Origin: Porphyrobacter sp.
GTDB lineage: Bacteria > Pseudomonadota > Alphaproteobacteria > Sphingomonadales > Sphingomonadaceae
Reading direction: 5' to 3'
NCBI GenBank assembly: GCA_021732945.1
Contig: JAKFWB010000457.1
Location: 1-14,819, forward strand
Length of the DNA stretch: 14,819 nt
The translations under genes were made by a program, and so were the position numbers. Under the pieces are notes generated by a model. That model did no database searches. It was given only the letters and a program-made list of their open reading frames with translations, and was not told where the DNA came from. Below, piece after piece: positions 1 through 8,609 of the stretch. Within the stretch, counting starts at the first letter, position 1. Each line of letters starts with the position of its first letter.

Positions 1-2
1 AC

Positions 3-242
3 CTCACCGCCAATGGCTTCGGGCCGGAGACCTATGCGGGCTGGTTCACCCGTCCCAGCAGCGGGGAGGGGTCGCTTGATGCAGCGCAGCAGGACAGCAG
101 CGCGCGTGCGGCTCTGGCCATCGAGGGTGCGGATATCACCGCCCTGCCGGGCACAGCGGGCGGCGAGCAATCGTTCAACCCGCTCGCCTTTGCCCACAGC
201 CCGATCGTGAACGAGTATCTCGTGGCTGAGTTTTTGGGGTAA
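3..242 (+). CDS. C-terminal end of an unrecognised protein (5' end outside window)
   Basis: The third frame is open from the window edge to TAA at 240-242, giving about 79 residues that end in EYLVAEFLG. The other two plus-strand frames look less protein-like: one meets a TGA near base 78, and the other gives an Arg/Ser/Pro-rich translation typical of a shadow frame. The visible tail is mildly acidic and rich in Ala and Gly, with no membrane segment and no motif I recognise. It lies 182 bases upstream of the first capsule glycosyltransferase on the same strand. It could belong to the same surface-polysaccharide locus, but nothing in the fragment shows that. No function is assigned. Confidence 0.55.
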   Translation, partial: LTANGFGPETYAGWFTRPSSGEGSLDAAQQDSSARAALAIEGADITALPGTAGGEQSFNPLAFAHSPIVNEYLVAEFLG

Positions 243-424
243 ATGCGGTAGGCCGATGATCTTGTGCGCCGAATTGGTCAGGCAATATTCACGCAATGCA
301 CAATAGCGCCTAGGGGAAGGTCAAGCGTCTGAATGACTTGGACGTGGCCGCCGGGTGGGCCGAATAGTGCCGACCCGGTATTGAGCAATTTGCGAAGGTG
401 CGACTTGATAGGCATGCATAGCCG
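243..424. other. intergenic region upstream of the capsule operon
   Basis: This 182-base spacer separates the upstream gene's stop from the first glycosyltransferase and is the only sizeable gap before the tightly packed capsule genes, so the operon promoter probably lies here. A weak candidate is TTGAGC at 381-386 and TTGATA at 405-410 with an 18-base spacer, but the second box is a poor -10 element. No convincing terminator hairpin for the upstream gene was found, and no clear Shine-Dalgarno precedes base 425. Confidence 0.3.
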
Positions 425-1699
425 ATGACAATGCGCCGGGTCGCGCCGCGAAATCCCTCTGTGCGTACGGCGTTTCCTCTGGATGGCGCGCCGTTTGCCT
501 TATCGTCAGCCGATCCCGTGCTGCTCGATGTCACGCGCCTGATTGCGTTGCGCTGGTCTGGGCGCCAGCCCACCGGCATTGACCGGGTTGCCTTGGCCTA
601 TCTGCGGCATTTCCGCCAACGTGCGCTGGCGGTGGTGCAACACTGCGGGATTATCCGCATCTTGCCGCAGCCACAGAGCGAGGATTTGTTCGCCTTGCTC
701 GACGCCCCACAGCGCAACCCGCGTGCGCGGTTGACGCGGGCGCTTTCTGCGCCACTGGTTCGTGGTTCAGCTGCTCGCGAGGCTCAGGCTGGCCGGGCCT
801 ATGTCAATGTCGGGCACACCGATTTCGACCTTCCGGTCCACCATAACTGGGTGCGGCGGCAGGGCCTGCGCGCTTTTTATCTGCTGCATGACCTGATCCC
901 GATCCTGCACCCCGAATTTTCGCGCCCCCCGGCCGTCGCCCGCCATCTGGGCCGGGTGCGCGGTGCGGCGGCGCACGGGGCAGGCATCATCGTTACAAGC
1001 GCGTCGGTAGAGGCTGAGCTTTGCACCTTTGCCGCAGCCCAAGGCATGTCGCTCCCCCAGCTGGTGACAGCGCATCTGGCGGGCGCGGAGCTTCGTGCGG
1101 CACCGGCCGCCGCCATGGTGACGCCGTCGCAGCCCTTTTTCCTCTGCCTCGGCACGATCGAGCCGCGGAAGAACCACCGCTTGCTTTTGGAGGTATGGCA
1201 GCGCCTGGCCGCGTCACTGGGGGCTGCCATGCCGCGCCTGATCATTGCCGGGCAAACCGGGCCGATGACTGGCGATCTGCTCGGCCCGCTGGCCACTGCG
1301 CCTGCCCTGCGCGCGCATGTCGAGCATCGCCCGGCGTGCAGCGATGACGAGCTGGCGCAACTGCTGCACCACGCCGCTGCACTTTTGGTGCCGAGCCTGG
1401 CAGAGGGTTTTGGCCTGCCATTTGTTGAAGCCCTGCAGGCAGGCATCAAGGTGATTGCCAGCGATTTGCCTGTGTTTCGAGAATTGGGGCAGGGTGCGGC
1501 GCAGTTGCTTGATCCGCGCGACGCTGCGATATGGGAACAAGCGATCAGCGAGGCCGCCAGCGGTAGCGATACGGGACGGCGCAAGTTGCCGGGCTATATT
1601 GCTCCGTCATGGATCAATCACTTTGCAGTGGTCGATCGCTTCATCGCCAGCCCGACCTTGCCAGCGCCATCTTGCCGTGAAAGAGAAATTGCCGCGTGA
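425..1699 (+). CDS. Family 4 (GT-B) glycosyltransferase, capsule locus
   Basis: This 424-residue protein probably transfers a sugar from a nucleotide sugar to a growing glycan at the cytoplasmic face of the inner membrane. The N-terminal domain begins with LLDVTRLI (33-40) and PTGIDRV (49-55), a form common in polysaccharide-locus transferases. A YLLHDLIPI stretch follows at about 152-160. The C-terminal donor-binding domain starts at FLCLGTIEPRKNH (239-251) and carries the EX7E motif, E327 and E335, in EGFGLPFVE. The TGA overlaps the GTG of kpsE by four bases (GTGA), so translation is probably coupled. The start is uncertain: ATG 425, ATG 431 and GTG 461 are all in frame and none has a good ribosome site. 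The first 30 residues are low-complexity and may not be translated. Family assignment is strong; donor and acceptor are unknown. Confidence 0.9.
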   Translation: MTMRRVAPRNPSVRTAFPLDGAPFALSSADPVLLDVTRLIALRWSGRQPTGIDRVALAYLRHFRQRALAVVQHCGIIRILPQPQSEDLFALLDAPQRNPRARLTRALSAPLVRGSAAREAQAGRAYVNVGHTDFDLPVHHNWVRRQGLRAFYLLHDLIPILHPEFSRPPAVARHLGRVRGAAAHGAGIIVTSASVEAELCTFAAAQGMSLPQLVTAHLAGAELRAAPAAAMVTPSQPFFLCLGTIEPRKNHRLLLEVWQRLAASLGAAMPRLIIAGQTGPMTGDLLGPLATAPALRAHVEHRPACSDDELAQLLHHAAALLVPSLAEGFGLPFVEALQAGIKVIASDLPVFRELGQGAAQLLDPRDAAIWEQAISEAASGSDTGRRKLPGYIAPSWINHFAVVDRFIASPTLPAPSCREREIAA

Positions 1700-2787
1700 T
1701 CAGCCGTTTGAAATCAACTGCGGGCCTTGCCCTTTTGCTGGTGATCGTGCCGACGTTGCTGGCGATCGTCTATTACGGCCTGCTGGCTGAGGACGTCTAT
1801 GTGTCCGAAGCGCGGATCGTGGTTCGCAACCCGACGCAAGGGCCGCGCTCACCGCTTGATGCCGAGCTCGATCAAACCGGGTTTGGCGCGGCAAATGAAG
1901 GCAACAACACGGTCATCGCCTATCTGCAATCGCGCGCCGCGATCAGCGAAACCAATGGCGACGGCAAGCTCAAGGTAGCTTACGCCGATCCAGAGCTGTT
2001 CTGGTTCGACCGTTTTGGCCTGTTCGGGACAAGTGACGAAGAATTCTATCGCTACTTTCAGGACAAGCTCGAAGTCGAGGAAGGGGCGACGACACAGGTC
2101 CTGACGATCAGTGTGCGGGCCTATAATCCCAAGCAGGCGCAGACGATCAATGCCCGGCTGGTCAATCAGGCGGAAATGCTGGTGAACAGCCTGTCGGAAC
2201 GATCGCAGGCCGATCTCATCGCCATTGCCGAAGCCGAGGTGGAAGAATCGGCGCAGAAGGCGCGCAAGGCCGCGGTGGAGCTGGCGCGTTATCGCAACAC
2301 CAGCGGGATCGTCGACCCGGTGCAGGAATCCGAAGTCGGCTTGCAAATGATCTCGAAGCTGCAGGACGAATTGATTTCAGCCCAGACGCGGCTGCGACAG
2401 TTGCAAACCTATACGCCTGATGCCTCGCAGATACCGTTCCTGCGCACCCAGGTGCGCGATTTGCAGCGCGAGATCGAGTCTGCGCGCCGCAATCTGACTG
2501 GCGGGCAATCCTCGCTGTCGTCAGCACTGGCCCGGTATCAGGAGCTTCAGGTGGATGTCGAGTTTGCCGAAAAGCAGCTTGCCGCCACCCGCGCCGGCTT
2601 GCAGGAAGCCCGCGCCGAGGCGCGCCGCAAGCAGGCCTACCTGGATAGGGTCGCCGCGCCCAGTCTGCCTGACTACCCGGTTGAACCGCGCCGCATCCGC
2701 AGCATCTTTGCCGCAATTGCGCTGGGCCTGCTGGCTTGGGGTGTGCTGTCGATGCTGGTGATTGGCGTGCGCGAGCACCGCGACTGA
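1696..2787 (+). CDS. kpsE: Capsule export inner-membrane/periplasmic protein (KpsE/BexC/CtrB family)
   Basis: This 363-residue protein has the layout of polysaccharide co-polymerase/adaptor proteins of ABC-type capsule exporters, which bridge the KpsMT transporter and the outer-membrane channel. There is one membrane helix near the N-terminus (about 9-28) and one near the C-terminus (about 338-357). Between them lies a large periplasmic region with a long, charged, heptad-like stretch (about 170-315) that should form coiled coil. Family-typical sequences are VYVSEARIVVRNP after the first helix, PEYPV-like PDYPVEPRRIR just before the second, and the terminal VREHRD. The GTG start overlaps the preceding stop, and GAAAGAGAAA lies just upstream as a plausible ribosome site. 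Its TGA shares one base with the kpsM ATG. It belongs to the same operon as kpsM and kpsT. Confidence 0.9.
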   Translation: MISRLKSTAGLALLLVIVPTLLAIVYYGLLAEDVYVSEARIVVRNPTQGPRSPLDAELDQTGFGAANEGNNTVIAYLQSRAAISETNGDGKLKVAYADPELFWFDRFGLFGTSDEEFYRYFQDKLEVEEGATTQVLTISVRAYNPKQAQTINARLVNQAEMLVNSLSERSQADLIAIAEAEVEESAQKARKAAVELARYRNTSGIVDPVQESEVGLQMISKLQDELISAQTRLRQLQTYTPDASQIPFLRTQVRDLQREIESARRNLTGGQSSLSSALARYQELQVDVEFAEKQLAATRAGLQEARAEARRKQAYLDRVAAPSLPDYPVEPRRIRSIFAAIALGLLAWGVLSMLVIGVREHRD

Positions 2788-3593
2788 TGGCTAGCACCGC
2801 GCCCGCCGATCAGCCAACCATTTGGCATTCGCTGCACATTGCGCGGCGCGTGATCGGCGCGCTGCTGCGGCGCGAGATGCTGACGCGCTATGGTCGGCAC
2901 AATATTGGTTTCCTGTGGCTGTTTGTCGAACCGATGATCTTCACCATCGGGGTGACGATCCTGTGGACCGCGACCAAATCCGTCCATGGCAGCGATCTGC
3001 CGATCTAATCCTTCGCGCTGACCGGGTATTCCAGCGTGCTGCTGTGGCGCAACATGCCGGGGCGCTGCATCGGCGCGTTGCAGAACAATCTGGCGCTGAT
3101 GTATCACCGCAACATTCAGGTCGGTGATATCTATGTGGCGCGGCTGATGATCGAATTTGGCGGGGCGACGATCTCCTTTGCCTCGCTCGCCGTGCTGTTC
3201 ATCGCGATCGAATGGATGGAGCCGCCGGAGGATTTTCTCAGAGTGGCCGCTGGCTGGTTGCTGCTGGCGTGGTTCGGCGGCGCGCTGGCAATGATGCTGG
3301 GCGCGGCGTCGCATATGAGCGAGCTGGTGGACAAGCTGTGGCACCCGGCATCCTACCTGCTGTTTCCGCTATCGGGCGCGGCCTTCATCGTCGCGGCCCT
3401 GCCCCCGTTTGCGCAGGATATCGTGCTGTGGATCCCGACGGTGCACGGGATCGAATATCTGCGCGAAGGCTTTTTCGGCACCCGCGCGCGGGCGATCTAT
3501 GATCTGGGTTACATCATCCCGTTCAACCTTGTTCTGACGCTGATCGCCTTGATCGCGGTGCGTTACGTATCGCGCCGGGTGGTGCCGGGATGA
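2787..3593 (+). pseudogene. kpsM: Capsule ABC exporter permease KpsM, interrupted by an in-frame TAA
   Basis: This is the membrane permease of the capsule ABC exporter. The first 73 codons give a normal N-terminus, including LLRREMLTRYGRHNIGFLW and the first membrane helix (EPMIFTIGVTILW). Codon 74 is TAA (3006-3008). The same frame then continues without shift into SFALTGYSSVLLWRNMPGRC and on through several membrane helices to TGA at 3591-3593. The full span of 268 codons plus the stop matches the family length of about 260-270. The defect is therefore a single nonsense codon and not a frameshift or decay. A restart at GTG 3036 or ATG 3054 would make a product of about 180 residues lacking the cytoplasmic N-terminus and first helix. 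Spacing to its neighbours is intact: one base is shared with kpsE and four with kpsT. A sequencing error, a recent mutation or stop readthrough are all possible. Confidence 0.88.
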
Positions 3594-4288
3594 TCCGGGT
3601 GCGCAATCTCAAGAAGGTCTACCAGACCCGCTTTGGCGAGAATCTGGTTTTCGAAGACCTCAACTTCGATCTCGCGATGGGGGAGCGGCTCGGGATTCTC
3701 GGCCGCAACGGGGCGGGCAAATCCACGCTGGTGCGGCTTATCAGCGGGGCCGAGCGCCCGACCGAAGGCACGATTGAAAGCGACATTTCCATTTCCTGGC
3801 CGCTGGCATTTTCGGGCGCGTTTCAGCATCAGCTGACCGGGATAGACAATATCCGCTTCATCAGCCGCATTTATGATCAGGACTTTGATCGCAACCTCGC
3901 CTTCGTTGAAGAGTTTGCCGAGCTTGGCCCTTACCTGCGCGAACCGGTGATGACCTATTCATCGGGCATGCGCGCGCGGCTGGCGTTTGCGATTTCGATG
4001 ATCATCGAGTTCGAGTGCTTCCTGATCGACGAAATCAGCGCAGTCGGTGATGCGCGCTTTCACGATCGCTGCAACTTCGAACTGTTCGAAAAGCGGGCTG
4101 ACCGGGCGATGATCATCATCTCGCACGATGCCGCCTATGTCCGTGATCACTGCAATCGTTGGGGCGTGTTGCACGACGGCAAGCTTGTCCAATATGATGA
4201 TTTTGAAGTCGCATATGCCGATTTCAAGGAATTGATCGGGTGGAAACCGCCTCCTGGCTGGCCCCAGATCCAAGTCTCAACTGCGTAA
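3590..4288 (+). CDS. kpsT: Capsule ABC exporter ATPase KpsT
   Basis: This 232-residue cytoplasmic ATPase should power export through KpsM. All ABC motifs are present: Walker A GRNGAGKST (38-46), a Q-loop region near FQHQLTG (78-84), the signature SSGMR (124-128), Walker B CFLIDE (143-148) and the H-loop His in IIISHD (179). The sequences SISWPLAFSGAFQ and FVEEFAELG are characteristic of the KpsT/BexA/CtrD branch that exports group 2-type capsules, as opposed to the O-antigen Wzt branch, and there is no C-terminal carbohydrate-binding extension. The ATG overlaps the kpsM stop by four bases (ATGA), so its translation may suffer if ribosomes stop at the internal kpsM TAA. It is slightly longer than E. 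coli KpsT, with an extra Pro- and Trp-containing tail. Confidence 0.95.
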   Translation: MIRVRNLKKVYQTRFGENLVFEDLNFDLAMGERLGILGRNGAGKSTLVRLISGAERPTEGTIESDISISWPLAFSGAFQHQLTGIDNIRFISRIYDQDFDRNLAFVEEFAELGPYLREPVMTYSSGMRARLAFAISMIIEFECFLIDEISAVGDARFHDRCNFELFEKRADRAMIIISHDAAYVRDHCNRWGVLHDGKLVQYDDFEVAYADFKELIGWKPPPGWPQIQVSTA

Positions 4289-4301
4289 CAGGGTCGCTCG
4301 C

Positions 4302-5210
4302 ATGATGAAAAATCTCTTGAATAGGCTAGGCTTTGCCTCTCAATCGCCGGTAACCGCGCTGCCCCCTCCGCCCGTCCTGCGCGAAGTGACGGTTTCAGAC
4401 GAGTCAACGCCCGAACCCACGCTTTGGGCGCCAGTCTCGCAGGCCTGCACTCAGGCGCAGATGGAGGAGCCGCATTACACCTATTGGTGCAATCAGATCC
4501 GTGAAGAACCACGCAATCACCGCAAGCAATGGGAGTTCTGCTACATCCTTCAGGCGCTCAAGTCCGAAGGAATGCTCGAAGCCGGGCGAACGGCGCTTGG
4601 CTTTGGCGTGGGTCTGGAGCCTTTGGCGGCGATATTTGCCAGGAGCGGGGTGAAAGTCCTGGCAACGGATCTGGAGCCCGAAGGCGCGCATGATGCCGGC
4701 TGGGTCAGCACGGCGCAACATGCGCACAACAAGGCCGCGCTCAACGAACGCGACATTTGCGATCCCGACCTATTTGAACAGATGGTCGATTTTCGCTTCA
4801 TGGATATGAACGCCATCGATCCCGATTTGGCCGGGCAGTTTGATTTCGTATGGTCAGCTTGTGCCTTCGAACATCTTGGCTCGATTATGCATGGACTGGA
4901 ATTCGTGGTGAACTCCGTAAAGTGCCTCAAGCCTGGCGGGGTGGCGGTTCACACGACCGAATTGAATTGCTCGTCCGACAGCAAGACGCTCGACAATGCG
5001 GGCACCGTCTTGTTCCGCAAGCGGGATTTCCTGCTGCTCGAACGCCGGTTGAAACTGATGGGGGCTGAACTGGAGTTCAACTTCAACCTCGGTCGCCAAC
5101 CGCTGGACCTCTATGTCGACACGCCGCCGTTCAAGCCGGATGCCCACCTGAAATTGCAGATCCTGCAGTGGGCGGTGACATCGTTCGGCCTGATCATCCG
5201 CAAGCTGTGA
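4302..5210 (+). CDS. Class I SAM-dependent methyltransferase, capsule locus
   Basis: This 302-residue protein has a Rossmann-type SAM-binding core. Motif I is GFGVGLE (100-106), followed by an acidic residue at the end of strand 2 in VLATDLEP (119-126). Later come DFVWSACAFEHLGS (181-194), resembling the motif II/post region of class I enzymes, and a KPGG turn (210-213). The first 90 residues lie outside the core. They start with a low-complexity, Pro-rich stretch and then HYTYWCNQIREEP, which may bind the acceptor. It sits 13 bases after kpsT and 13 bases before the next glycosyltransferase, so it probably methylates a sugar or glycan end of the exported polymer; this is inference from context. 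Two adjacent ATGs (4302 and 4305) are possible starts. N- versus O-methylation cannot be told from sequence. Confidence 0.82.
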   Translation: MMKNLLNRLGFASQSPVTALPPPPVLREVTVSDESTPEPTLWAPVSQACTQAQMEEPHYTYWCNQIREEPRNHRKQWEFCYILQALKSEGMLEAGRTALGFGVGLEPLAAIFARSGVKVLATDLEPEGAHDAGWVSTAQHAHNKAALNERDICDPDLFEQMVDFRFMDMNAIDPDLAGQFDFVWSACAFEHLGSIMHGLEFVVNSVKCLKPGGVAVHTTELNCSSDSKTLDNAGTVLFRKRDFLLLERRLKLMGAELEFNFNLGRQPLDLYVDTPPFKPDAHLKLQILQWAVTSFGLIIRKL

Positions 5211-5211
5211 T

Positions 5212-5215
5212 GGAG
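5212..5215 (+). promoter_or_regulatory. Shine-Dalgarno GGAG supporting a TTG start
   Basis: GGAG lies eight bases upstream of TTG 5224, immediately after the methyltransferase stop. It supports the TTG codon as the true start of the following glycosyltransferase, whose family-typical N-terminus (ILIDGYNLG) begins right there. Confidence 0.6.
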
Positions 5216-5223
5216 CGCGGCGG

Positions 5224-6534
5224 TTGAGCAGAATCCTGATCGACGGGTACAATCTCGGCCTTGAGAAGGGCACCGGGGTGGCGACCTATGCGCGCAATCT
5301 CAGTTACGAGATTGCCAATCTCGGGCACGAGGTTGACGTGCTCTATGGCAACCGGGCGAGCGCGACCCGCAATGATCTGCTGCGCGAAATCTACTTCTTC
5401 GATTCCAGCGTCGATGATCGGGACCGGTGGCTGGAAATCCTCGATCAGGCCTATCGGGCGATCGAGGGGCCATTCACCTTCAGGGCCAAGCAGATTCCGG
5501 TGACGGGGCGCGTGATCACGCGCACCTTCCAGTCGCGCCTGCCGAAGTTCGATCGGCTCTACAATGCGCCCGATCTGTTCACGCGGGCGCAGAGTGCATT
5601 CAAGCTGTGGAAGCGCCCATCGACGATCCGCATGCCGCACAAGCCTGATCTTGCGCACTGGACCTATCCGATCCCGCTGCACGTGACGGGGCGACCAAAT
5701 ATCTACACGCTGCACGACGTCGTGCCGTTGCGGCTGCCTTACACGACGCTGGATCACAAGCGCCGCTATCTCCAGCTCTTGCAAACGCTTGACCAGAAGG
5801 CAGCGCATTTCGTCACCGTGTCGGAAAATTCCAAGCGCGATCTGGTCGATCTGGTTGGCATTGCGCCCGAACGTATCACCAACACCTACCAATCGGTCAG
5901 CATCCCCGACAAATATCTCAACAAGCCAGAGGATCAGGTCGCGCGCGAAGTCGAAGGGCTGACCGGGTTCGACTACAAGGGTTACTTCCTGTTCTGGGGC
6001 TCGCTCGAACCCAAGAAGAACATCGGCCGGTTGATCGAAGCCTATCTGTCAGCGCAGGTGGAAACCCCGCTGGTGATTGTCGGCGCGCAGGCGTGGAAAT
6101 CGGAACAGGAACTGAAGCTGCTTGGCGATACTGAAACCGTCTATGGCAGCTTTGAACGCCGCCGGGGTGCGCGCAAACGGATCATCCAGATGCCCTATGC
6201 CCCCTTCCCGCTGCTGGTCAGCCTGATCCGCGGGGCCAAGGCGGCGATGTTCCCTTCGCTTTATGAAGGTTTTGGCCTGCCGGTGCTGGAAGCAATGCTG
6301 CTGGGCACGCCCGTGATCTGCTCCAACACGTCATCCCTCCCCGAAGTTGCGGGCGATGCCGCGCTGATGGTGGACCCCTATGACACGCAGGCGATCACCC
6401 TGGCGATCCGCGCGCTCGACGCTGATGTGGGCTTGCGCGATCACCACATCGCCTTGGGGCACCAACAGGCTGCCCGTTATAGCCCCGAAATTTATCGCGA
6501 ACGCTTGAAAGATGTCTATGACCGCTTCCTGTGA
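5224..6534 (+). CDS. Family 4 (GT-B) glycosyltransferase, capsule locus
   Basis: This 436-residue cytoplasmic transferase probably adds a sugar to the capsule glycan or its lipid-linked primer. The N-terminal acceptor domain opens with [20 protein letters not shown] (4-23), which includes the glycine-rich loop usual for this group, and has [10 protein letters not shown] at 161-170. The C-terminal domain starts at [15 protein letters not shown] (256-270) and has EX7E, E348 and E356, in EGFGLPVLE, then a [10 protein letters not shown] segment. A long insert around residues 45-140 with many charged residues separates the first strand from the rest of the N-terminal domain. The start is TTG with a good ribosome site. 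It lies 13 bases after the methyltransferase and about 25 bases before the export lipoprotein gene. Donor sugar and linkage cannot be read from the sequence. Confidence 0.92.
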   Translation: MSRILIDGYNLGLEKGTGVATYARNLSYEIANLGHEVDVLYGNRASATRNDLLREIYFFDSSVDDRDRWLEILDQAYRAIEGPFTFRAKQIPVTGRVITRTFQSRLPKFDRLYNAPDLFTRAQSAFKLWKRPSTIRMPHKPDLAHWTYPIPLHVTGRPNIYTLHDVVPLRLPYTTLDHKRRYLQLLQTLDQKAAHFVTVSENSKRDLVDLVGIAPERITNTYQSVSIPDKYLNKPEDQVAREVEGLTGFDYKGYFLFWGSLEPKKNIGRLIEAYLSAQVETPLVIVGAQAWKSEQELKLLGDTETVYGSFERRRGARKRIIQMPYAPFPLLVSLIRGAKAAMFPSLYEGFGLPVLEAMLLGTPVICSNTSSLPEVAGDAALMVDPYDTQAITLAIRALDADVGLRDHHIALGHQQAARYSPEIYRERLKDVYDRFL

Positions 6535-6559
6535 TGCCCCGTCGCGCTGGACAGATGCC

Positions 6560-7765
6560 ATGCCCGCCAAAACCCCGTTTGCCCGCCTCAGCCTGATGGG
6601 CAAGGCCGCTGCCATCGCCTTGTGCCTGGGCACGCTGACGGCTTGTTCCAGCCTTGGCAGTGCGGGCCCTTCGACCAGAGCAATTCGCGGCGCGCAGGAA
6701 GATGGGCAGACCTATGCCGATGGCGCTATTCAGGTGCTGCCGCTTGGCGCGGAAGTGGTGGGGGCACTGGCGACCTATGAACGTGCCGCCAGCTTTGCCG
6801 AGCTGTTCGGCGATTCGGGTGTTTCAGCAACCGTCATTGCGCCGGGTGATCTGATCGATATCGCAATCTGGGAAGCGCCACCGGCAGTGTTATTCGGCGC
6901 TGCGCCGTCGGATCAGCAATTGGGCGGCAATATTGATCTGGCCACCAATTCACCGATCCCCCGCCAGCAGGTTGATGAAGCCGGGATGATCGGCATCCCC
7001 TTTGTCGGGCGGATCAAGGTGCTGGGTCTGCGGCCTGAACAGGTCGAGGTGATCATCACCTCCCGGCTGCGGCGGCGCGCCAATGATCCGCAGGCGGTGG
7101 TGCGGCTGGTGCAGAACGAAACCCGCACGGCCACCATCCTCGGCCAAGTGGGGGCCAGCCGCCAGATCGGCCTGTCCGCCCGGGGCGAGCGGCTGCTCGA
7201 CGCGATTGCGGTGGCAGGCGGCACCAGCCAGCCGATCGAGCAGTCCACGGTCCAGATCGCGCGGGGCACACAGCGGGCCATTATGCCGCTGGAACGGGTG
7301 ATCAATGATCCGCAGCAGAATGTCCGCCTCAGCCCCGGCGATGTGGTGACGGTACAGCACCAGCCGTTCAGCTTCGTCGCGCTGGGCGCGGTGGCACGCA
7401 GTGCCGAAGTGCCGTTCGAAGGGGCCGGGATCACCCTGGCTGAGGCTTTGGGCCGGGCTGGGGGGCTGAATGATCGGCGCGCCGACATCAAGGGCGTGTT
7501 CGTGTTCCGGCTGGAAGATCGCGCCGCCTTGCCCGCTTTGGCGAACCCGGACGTGCGCACCACCAACGAGGGCAAGGTGCCGGTGGTCTACACCCTGCGC
7601 ATGACCGACGCGGCAAGCCTGTTCACCATGCAGGACTTCCGCATGCGCGATGGCGACGTGTTGTATATCTCCACCGCACCGGGGGTGGAGCTGGAGCGCT
7701 TCCTGCAAACCATCTCAAGCACCGCGTTCTCGATCGTGGCGACCGGCAACGCGATCAGCCAATAA
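6560..7765 (+). CDS. Outer-membrane polysaccharide export lipoprotein (Wza/BexD/CtrA type)
   Basis: This 401-residue lipoprotein should form the outer-membrane channel for the capsule. A lipoprotein signal peptide is clear: basic start, hydrophobic core (KAAAIALCLG) and lipobox LTAC with the lipidated Cys at 29. A poly-export domain follows at about 90-185 (VIAPGDLIDIAIWE, then DEAGMIGIPFVGRIKVLG). Next come two SLBB-like domains, at about 190-265 (TATILGQVGASRQIGLS) and 271-370 (FVALGAVARSAEVPF). Length is close to BexD/CtrA and much shorter than E. coli KpsD. The start at 6560 is preferred because it begins the signal peptide and has GGA eight bases upstream. An in-frame ATG at 6512 would overlap the previous gene and add 16 polar residues before the signal. 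It is the last gene of the operon; the convergent cytidylyltransferase gene ends only 10 bases away. Confidence 0.92.
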   Translation: MPAKTPFARLSLMGKAAAIALCLGTLTACSSLGSAGPSTRAIRGAQEDGQTYADGAIQVLPLGAEVVGALATYERAASFAELFGDSGVSATVIAPGDLIDIAIWEAPPAVLFGAAPSDQQLGGNIDLATNSPIPRQQVDEAGMIGIPFVGRIKVLGLRPEQVEVIITSRLRRRANDPQAVVRLVQNETRTATILGQVGASRQIGLSARGERLLDAIAVAGGTSQPIEQSTVQIARGTQRAIMPLERVINDPQQNVRLSPGDVVTVQHQPFSFVALGAVARSAEVPFEGAGITLAEALGRAGGLNDRRADIKGVFVFRLEDRAALPALANPDVRTTNEGKVPVVYTLRMTDAASLFTMQDFRMRDGDVLYISTAPGVELERFLQTISSTAFSIVATGNAISQ

Positions 7766-7775
7766 GCGCGGTGGG

Positions 7776-8525
7776 TCAGGCGGCGAAGCGGCGACCAGCG
7801 CCGAAGCCGAGTGCCATCGGTGCTTCGACCTCCGCCATGGCGTGCATGCGCGGATCATCGACATCGATCCACCATTCGCCGGTGACGTCGACCGTATCGG
7901 CAGTGCCGCGATCCGCCAGGCGCTGCATGCCTTCCGACAGACTGCCCGCCGCGCCATCGGCGACCGCTTCGGCAATCGCGTCGGCCAGATCGGGCGTGGC
8001 GATGAAGGCACCGCAATCAACTGCGTCATAGCGCGTCAGATGCTTGCCGATTTGCGCGATCGTGCCATTGGCGCGTCGGCGCACCCAGGTGGCATCATCG
8101 GGATCAATCGCCGGGGCATCAAGGTTCCGATCAATCGCCAGCGCCGCCCCGCCAGTCCGCTGCATCTGCTGCACAAGCGTTTGGAGCAGTCCGGCGGAGA
8201 ACATGTGGTCGGCCATCATCAGCAGATAATTGCCTTCGATCCGCGCCGCCCCGGCCAGCACTGAATGGCCATTGGGGCGTGAACAATCGCGGATTCGGCA
8301 CGGCTCAAGCGTCACCCCGGTGCGGTAGGCAATGCCCGGCAGCCGCATCTCGATCTCGCTGGCACGATGCCCGGTCACGACGACCGCATGGCGAATTCCC
8401 GCGCTGCCTGCTTGCCGCACCGACCATTCCAGCAAGCTCACGCCGGCCACGCCCACCAGCGGCTTGGGCGCACCAAGCGCGGCAATACGGCTGCCAAATC
8501 CGGCGGCGAGGATCAGGGCGTTCAT
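7776..8525 (-). CDS. Nucleotidyltransferase, probable CTP:inositol-1-phosphate cytidylyltransferase
   Basis: This 249-residue cytoplasmic enzyme has the sugar-phosphate nucleotidyltransferase fold. It shows the NTP-binding loop LILAAGFGSR (4-13) with PKPL (20-23), then NGHSVLAG (85-92), MMADHMF (103-109), IDRN (131-134), IGK (159-161) and YDAVDCGAF (166-174). The series ADH, DR, IGK and YD-VD-G-F resembles the cytidylyltransferase domain of archaeal and thermophile IPCT/DIPPS proteins more than GalU- or RmlA-type enzymes; this is from memory of those families, not an alignment. The gene lies 84 bases downstream of inositol-phosphate synthase on the same strand. That suggests the enzyme activates inositol 1-phosphate to CDP-inositol. 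Other phospho-alcohol substrates, such as phosphocholine, are possible. No strong ribosome site precedes the ATG. Its stop is 10 bases from the convergent export lipoprotein gene. Confidence 0.8.
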   Translation of the reverse strand: MNALILAAGFGSRIAALGAPKPLVGVAGVSLLEWSVRQAGSAGIRHAVVVTGHRASEIEMRLPGIAYRTGVTLEPCRIRDCSRPNGHSVLAGAARIEGNYLLMMADHMFSAGLLQTLVQQMQRTGGAALAIDRNLDAPAIDPDDATWVRRRANGTIAQIGKHLTRYDAVDCGAFIATPDLADAIAEAVADGAAGSLSEGMQRLADRGTADTVDVTGEWWIDVDDPRMHAMAEVEAPMALGFGAGRRFAA

Positions 8526-8609
8526 GGTGCGACTCGTGAGCGATGGGTTGCGGGGAGACGGCGACGTATTCGGTTCAGTGGGCGGTTTTTGACCTCGTTC
8601 TTCAATCGG

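Noticed and set aside
877..1584. A 235-codon minus-strand open frame opposite the first glycosyltransferase
   Set aside because: It is Ser/Ala/Arg-rich and lacks any domain; the opposite strand encodes a complete family 4 glycosyltransferase.
2673..3344. A 223-codon open frame on the minus strand covering the kpsE end and the kpsM stop
   Set aside because: The translation is rich in Arg, Gln, His and Pro with no motif, as expected for an antisense shadow in GC-rich DNA. The plus-strand frame carries clear permease sequence on both sides of the stop.
6512..6559. Earlier in-frame ATG for the export lipoprotein
   Set aside because: It would overlap the preceding gene and place 16 polar residues before a normal lipoprotein signal peptide. 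ATG 6560 begins that signal and has a GGA at suitable distance.
7763..7790. Possible bidirectional terminator between the convergent export-lipoprotein and cytidylyltransferase genes
   Set aside because: Only 10 bases separate the stops and no convincing hairpin with a T-tract could be found there.
7776..8525. Assignment as glucose-1-phosphate thymidylyl- or uridylyltransferase of the capsule locus
   Set aside because: The ADH, DR, IGK and YD-VD-G motifs and the place beside inositol-phosphate synthase fit an inositol-phosphate cytidylyltransferase better, and the strand is opposite to the capsule operon.
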